Shown here: positions 30,710 through 33,220 of the stretch, one piece after another | How positions within the stretch are numbered: the stretch's first letter is position 1 | How the letters are laid out: each line of letters opens with the position of its first letter | Origin: Peptoclostridium sp. | GTDB lineage: Bacteria; Bacillota; Clostridia; Peptostreptococcales; Peptostreptococcaceae | Length of the DNA: 33,220 nucleotides | Direction: 5' to 3' | NCBI RefSeq assembly: GCF_009881055.1 | Contig: NZ_WXFG01000025.1 | Span: forward strand, 1 to 33,220 | Made by a program: the position numbers and the translations under genes | The notes under the pieces: generated by a model | Databases searched by the model: none | What the model saw: only the letters and a program-made list of their open reading frames with translations | Told to the model about the DNA's origin: nothing

Positions 30710-30784
30710 TAAGGTCCACTCCCCCGGGCGCAATATTTCAATGCCTTATGAAATCGTTTTCATACTGACATTATACAATATTTC

Positions 30785-31342
30785 TTACCCATTCTGAAGA
30801 GGAAAACTCATTTTTGTGATTTTTTTTGAAACTTCATACACTATATGGGCACACAGAGTACCCGTTACAATCCCGCCGATTATATCGCTGGGATAATGCA
30901 CAAAAAAATACATGCGGGAAAATGCTATGAGAGCAGCCGGAAGATAAGCAAGCGCCCCCTTTTTACCGAAATATCTAGTCAGCATATACGCCGCTGCAAA
31001 CGATGATGTAGTGTGACCCGAAGGAAACGAGTAGGAAAAGGATATTCCCAGTATATTCTTTATCCCCTCAAGCTCCATAAAGGGTCTTGGCCTGGCAATC
31101 AACGGCTTCATCACAAGATTTCCGACAATTGCGCCCACCGCTAGAGCCACAAGCAGTAACACACCCTCCCTCCTGTATTTGGATGTAAAAGCCAGCATGA
31201 GTCCTGCTGCAATCCATACAAGGCCAAAATCCCCCATTCTGGTGAAAAAAAGCATTAGATGGTCCATGCTATTTGACTTGAAAGTGCTTTCAATCATATA
31301 TAGCAGTTTTACATCAAACGGTAAAATCGCTGTCAACTCCAT
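30785..31342 (-). CDS. PAP2 family membrane phosphatase
   Basis: This integral membrane phosphatase has the full three-part motif: K79-X6-R86-P87, P107-S-G-H110, and S142-R143-X5-H149-X3-D153. Four or five hydrophobic segments alternate with these. Family members remove phosphate from undecaprenyl pyrophosphate (BcrC/YbjG type) or from phosphatidic acid; I favour undecaprenyl pyrophosphate, but cannot decide from sequence. Length is 185 residues. The frame opens at 31432, but ATG 31342 has AGGAG 7 nt upstream. A promoter TTGAGA-17-TTAAAT lies at 31436-31464. Confidence 0.9.
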   Translation of the reverse strand: MELTAILPFDVKLLYMIESTFKSNSMDHLMLFFTRMGDFGLVWIAAGLMLAFTSKYRREGVLLLVALAVGAIVGNLVMKPLIARPRPFMELEGIKNILGISFSYSFPSGHTTSSFAAAYMLTRYFGKKGALAYLPAALIAFSRMYFFVHYPSDIIGGIVTGTLCAHIVYEVSKKITKMSFPLQNG

Positions 31343-31435
31343 TTGCACACTCCTGTATTCTAGTAGTATTGCTGTTTCTTCAGCCTTGTTTTCTAAATAT
31401 AGTATATCCATTTTCACACACGCATTCATCAAAAT

Positions 31436-31464
31436 ATTTAAGATTGAATTTCCATTATTCTCAA
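31436..31464 (-). promoter_or_regulatory. Possible PAP2 gene promoter
   Basis: On the minus strand TTGAGA (31459-31464) and TTAAAT (31436-31441) are 17 bp apart, about 90 nt before the start codon. The remaining gap to 31607 holds the 5' region of the SLH gene: two -10-like boxes (TATACT 31566-31571, TATAAT 31584-31589), neither with a good -35. Confidence 0.4.
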
Positions 31465-31607
31465 AATATACAGTCCATACGTCATTTTTATTACTTAATG
31501 CGGTTATTTATAAATTAATTTAACTGAATATCATTATAAATATGCATACAAAGAGTGCAATAGGGTATACTAAATAAGTAGACTATAATCGAAAGGAAGT
31601 GTTTTAA

Positions 31608-33032
31608 TTGATTAAGAAGCTTTACGTTCCATTTGCTCTGCTCATCTCTTTAATGATGGCCTCTTTTTCTTTTGCACAGGAGGAGGGCGTTACCAGGCTC
31701 GAATTTGCAAAGAAAGTTCTGGACATGACAAAGTACGAGCTGTCCAGCGAATCTGCTTCAATGTTTGGCGATATCAAAAATCCTTCGGATATACCTTATG
31801 CCAACACAGCAAGCAGTTATGGCCTCATAAAGGGCTATGAGAACAACTTCTTTCCCGACTCAAAGCTGACAAAGGAGCAGTCAATTGTAATACTCGTAAG
31901 GGCAATGGGCGAGGAACCTTTTGCGCAGCAGATGAGCCAGGACAAGATAGAATCACTCCTAAAATTCACTGATGGCAGCGCAATCTCGAGCTGGGCAAGG
32001 CCTGCAGTTGCATATCTTGTTGAAAACGGCCTTCTGACAGCCACAGGAGCGCTTGAGCCTCAGAGCATAGCTTCATCCTCTTACGCTGACGGGCTATACT
32101 CGAAATGCAAAACTTTTTTTGACTCGAAACTTTCCAAGGAAGGCTATTCTGCAGCTCTGCTTCTTGACAAGGCTTCGAAAAGCATAGAAAAATACAACAC
32201 TTACAAGTTCAAGGGCGACATGGACATGGATACCACAGTTACCGCACCTGATGAAAATAACAAAACAGTTACAGAAAACACCAAAATGAAGATGGTGCAG
32301 GAAGGCATATTTGAAAAACCTGAAAAAATTTATGTCAAATCAACAGTCACAATGATACCTATGAATGAAAAACAGAAAGAAGAGCTTGGCGACATGCTTG
32401 AGCAGTCAAGTGAACTCTACTTCGATGGACAAAGATATCTCATGAAAACGAGCCTGGAAGATTCATGGCTGGAGCTTGACATAACGCCTCTGATAAAGCA
32501 GCTGCAAAGCATGACAGGCTCAAGCAGTATGAACAGTCAGGGAATCACAAGAGAGCAGCTTGAACTCTACGGAATGTATGCACAATACGGAACAGATGAG
32601 ACGGTAGACGGCAGGGACTGCTATATAGTGAATGTAGAGCTAGACAGTGCTACATTCAACAAGCTTATGAAACAGATAATGGATCAGACTATGGATTTCT
32701 ACAAGAATTCAAACCTCCAGCAGCTTGACCAGGAGCAATCCGAAATGAGTGCACAGGAGATGGAGGAGTTCAAGACCACGTTAAGCGCCATGTTCTCTAA
32801 TATGAATGTTAACGTGAGCTACAAGTTCATGGTTGACAAGGATACTCTTGAATACCGAGCATTCGATATGGAACAAAAGATGGACATGTCTATAGGTGAC
32901 ATTAAAACATCAACTGCTGCTTCCGGCTCATACGAGTATTACGATTTCAATAAGCCGGTTGAATTTCCTCAGATAAAAGAGTCTGATATCAAGACTGTGG
33001 AACAGCTTGACACTCCGGAACAGGCAAATTAG
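31608..33032 (+). CDS. Secreted S-layer homology (SLH) domain protein
   Basis: An N-terminal signal peptide (about residues 1-23, hydrophobic core VPFALLISLMMASFSF, cleavage after SFA) leads to two or three SLH modules (about 27-165) with GVTRLEFAKKVL, FGDIKNPSDIPYANTASSYGLIKGYENNFFPDSKLTKEQ and ISSWARPAVAYLVENGLL. SLH modules bind pyruvylated wall polymers, so the protein probably sits on the cell surface. The C-terminal 290 residues form a beta-rich domain, perhaps DUF6612/LolA-like (YKFKGDMDM, DGRDCYIVNVEL), possibly for a lipid or lipoprotein. The start is TTG 31608, with AAGGAAG about 8 nt upstream. Length is 474 residues. No convincing terminator was seen before the insertion sequence. 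Confidence 0.82.
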   Translation: MIKKLYVPFALLISLMMASFSFAQEEGVTRLEFAKKVLDMTKYELSSESASMFGDIKNPSDIPYANTASSYGLIKGYENNFFPDSKLTKEQSIVILVRAMGEEPFAQQMSQDKIESLLKFTDGSAISSWARPAVAYLVENGLLTATGALEPQSIASSSYADGLYSKCKTFFDSKLSKEGYSAALLLDKASKSIEKYNTYKFKGDMDMDTTVTAPDENNKTVTENTKMKMVQEGIFEKPEKIYVKSTVTMIPMNEKQKEELGDMLEQSSELYFDGQRYLMKTSLEDSWLELDITPLIKQLQSMTGSSSMNSQGITREQLELYGMYAQYGTDETVDGRDCYIVNVELDSATFNKLMKQIMDQTMDFYKNSNLQQLDQEQSEMSAQEMEEFKTTLSAMFSNMNVNVSYKFMVDKDTLEYRAFDMEQKMDMSIGDIKTSTAASGSYEYYDFNKPVEFPQIKESDIKTVEQLDTPEQAN

Positions 33033-33090
33033 ATTCTCAACCGGCCTTAACTAAGATACAAAAGTAAGAGAAGCCTTGAATACCTCATAA

Positions 33091-33220
33091 GAAGAGTGTG
33101 TAAAATAAAGTGTGTATCTTCCTTAGAATTGATATAATCAAACTATCATTCAAGGAGGTACGCACTTTTTCTATGGGAATTTTAAGTAAAGACCAAATCA
33201 GACAAATGATAAAGCATTAC
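33091..33220 (+). mobile_element. Left end of an IS256-like insertion sequence (partial)
   Basis: The segment GAAGAGTGTGTAAAATAAAG, followed by TGTGTATCTTCC, at 33091-33122 looks like the terminal inverted repeat region of clostridial IS256-family elements, and a transposase gene begins about 80 bp inside. The exact end and the target duplication cannot be fixed because the right end is outside the window. A -10 box TATAAT lies at about 33133-33138. Confidence 0.6.
33173..33220 (+). CDS. IS256-family transposase, N-terminal fragment
   Basis: Sixteen codons are visible (MGILSKDQIRQMIKHY), which match the usual start of clostridial IS256-family transposases; the gene runs off the right edge. 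A GGAGG site lies about 14 nt upstream, rather far. The full product would be a DDE transposase. Too little is visible to judge whether it is intact. Confidence 0.65.
   Translation, partial: MGILSKDQIRQMIKHY

Noticed and set aside
33053..33120. Inverted AAGATACA/TGTATCTT around the start of the insertion sequence
   Set aside because: Only 8 bp long, and the left copy lies outside the presumed IS end, so it cannot be its terminal repeat pair.

Overview
The window looks like chromosome of a low-to-mid GC Firmicute of class Clostridia. The evidence is a Firmicute-type rRNA promoter and leader, strong GGAGG ribosome binding sites, heavy use of ATA and AGA/AGG codons, an oxygen-sensitive class III ribonucleotide reductase, and two gene neighbourhoods conserved in this group: tilS-ftsH-birA-coaX-dusB-greA-lysS and veg-ispE. 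A Peptoclostridium/Peptostreptococcaceae-like amino-acid fermenter would fit, but that is inference. Thirty genes lie on the minus strand, together with the 16S rRNA. Only aspC, ferritin, the SEC-C protein, the SLH protein and a partial transposase lie on plus, so the replication fork probably runs from high to low coordinates.

Layout. 1-400: the 5' end of a 16S rRNA gene (minus), with its leader and two consensus promoters. 392-3570: nrdD-nrdG behind a promoter carrying two NrdR-like boxes. 3754-6028: a YdjM-like membrane hydrolase, a class I aminotransferase and a small membrane protein. 6147-17800: a long housekeeping block read right to left as ddl, murI, DUF1934, tilS, ftsH, FlK-like thioesterase, birA, coaX, dusB, greA, lysS. 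It covers cell wall, tRNA decoding, proteolysis, CoA/biotin and transcription fidelity. 17871-20009: veg (tandem promoters), ispE and a FadR-type regulator. 20206-23259: an orphan ThiF-like E1 enzyme, then a translationally coupled rRNA-modification operon (methyltransferase, pseudouridine synthase, UPF0489 arginase-like protein). 23349-25271: a rubredoxin-reductase-like flavoprotein divergent from ferritin. 25285-27382: a Cys4-sensor diguanylate cyclase overlapping a tandem YfbR-type HD protein. 27448-31342: HIT protein, four-domain S1 protein, SEC-C protein, a Usp-fold protein, a small tail-anchored protein and a PAP2 phosphatase. 31608-33220: a secreted SLH protein, then the left end of an IS256-like element.

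The most interesting signals are: (a) a likely transcription attenuator in the greA leader, with a consensus promoter, a T7-tailed terminator and a mutually exclusive antiterminator pairing; (b) the overlapping pair of a Cys4-sensor diguanylate cyclase and a duplicated YfbR HD protein whose first copy has lost the HD histidine; (c) a UPF0489 protein with arginase-like metal motifs fused by translational coupling to two RNA-modification genes; (d) an FlK-type thioesterase with the catalytic Thr replaced by Ser; and (e) several uncharacterised operators and structured intergenic elements. No CRISPR array, tRNA, prophage or recognised defence system was seen.
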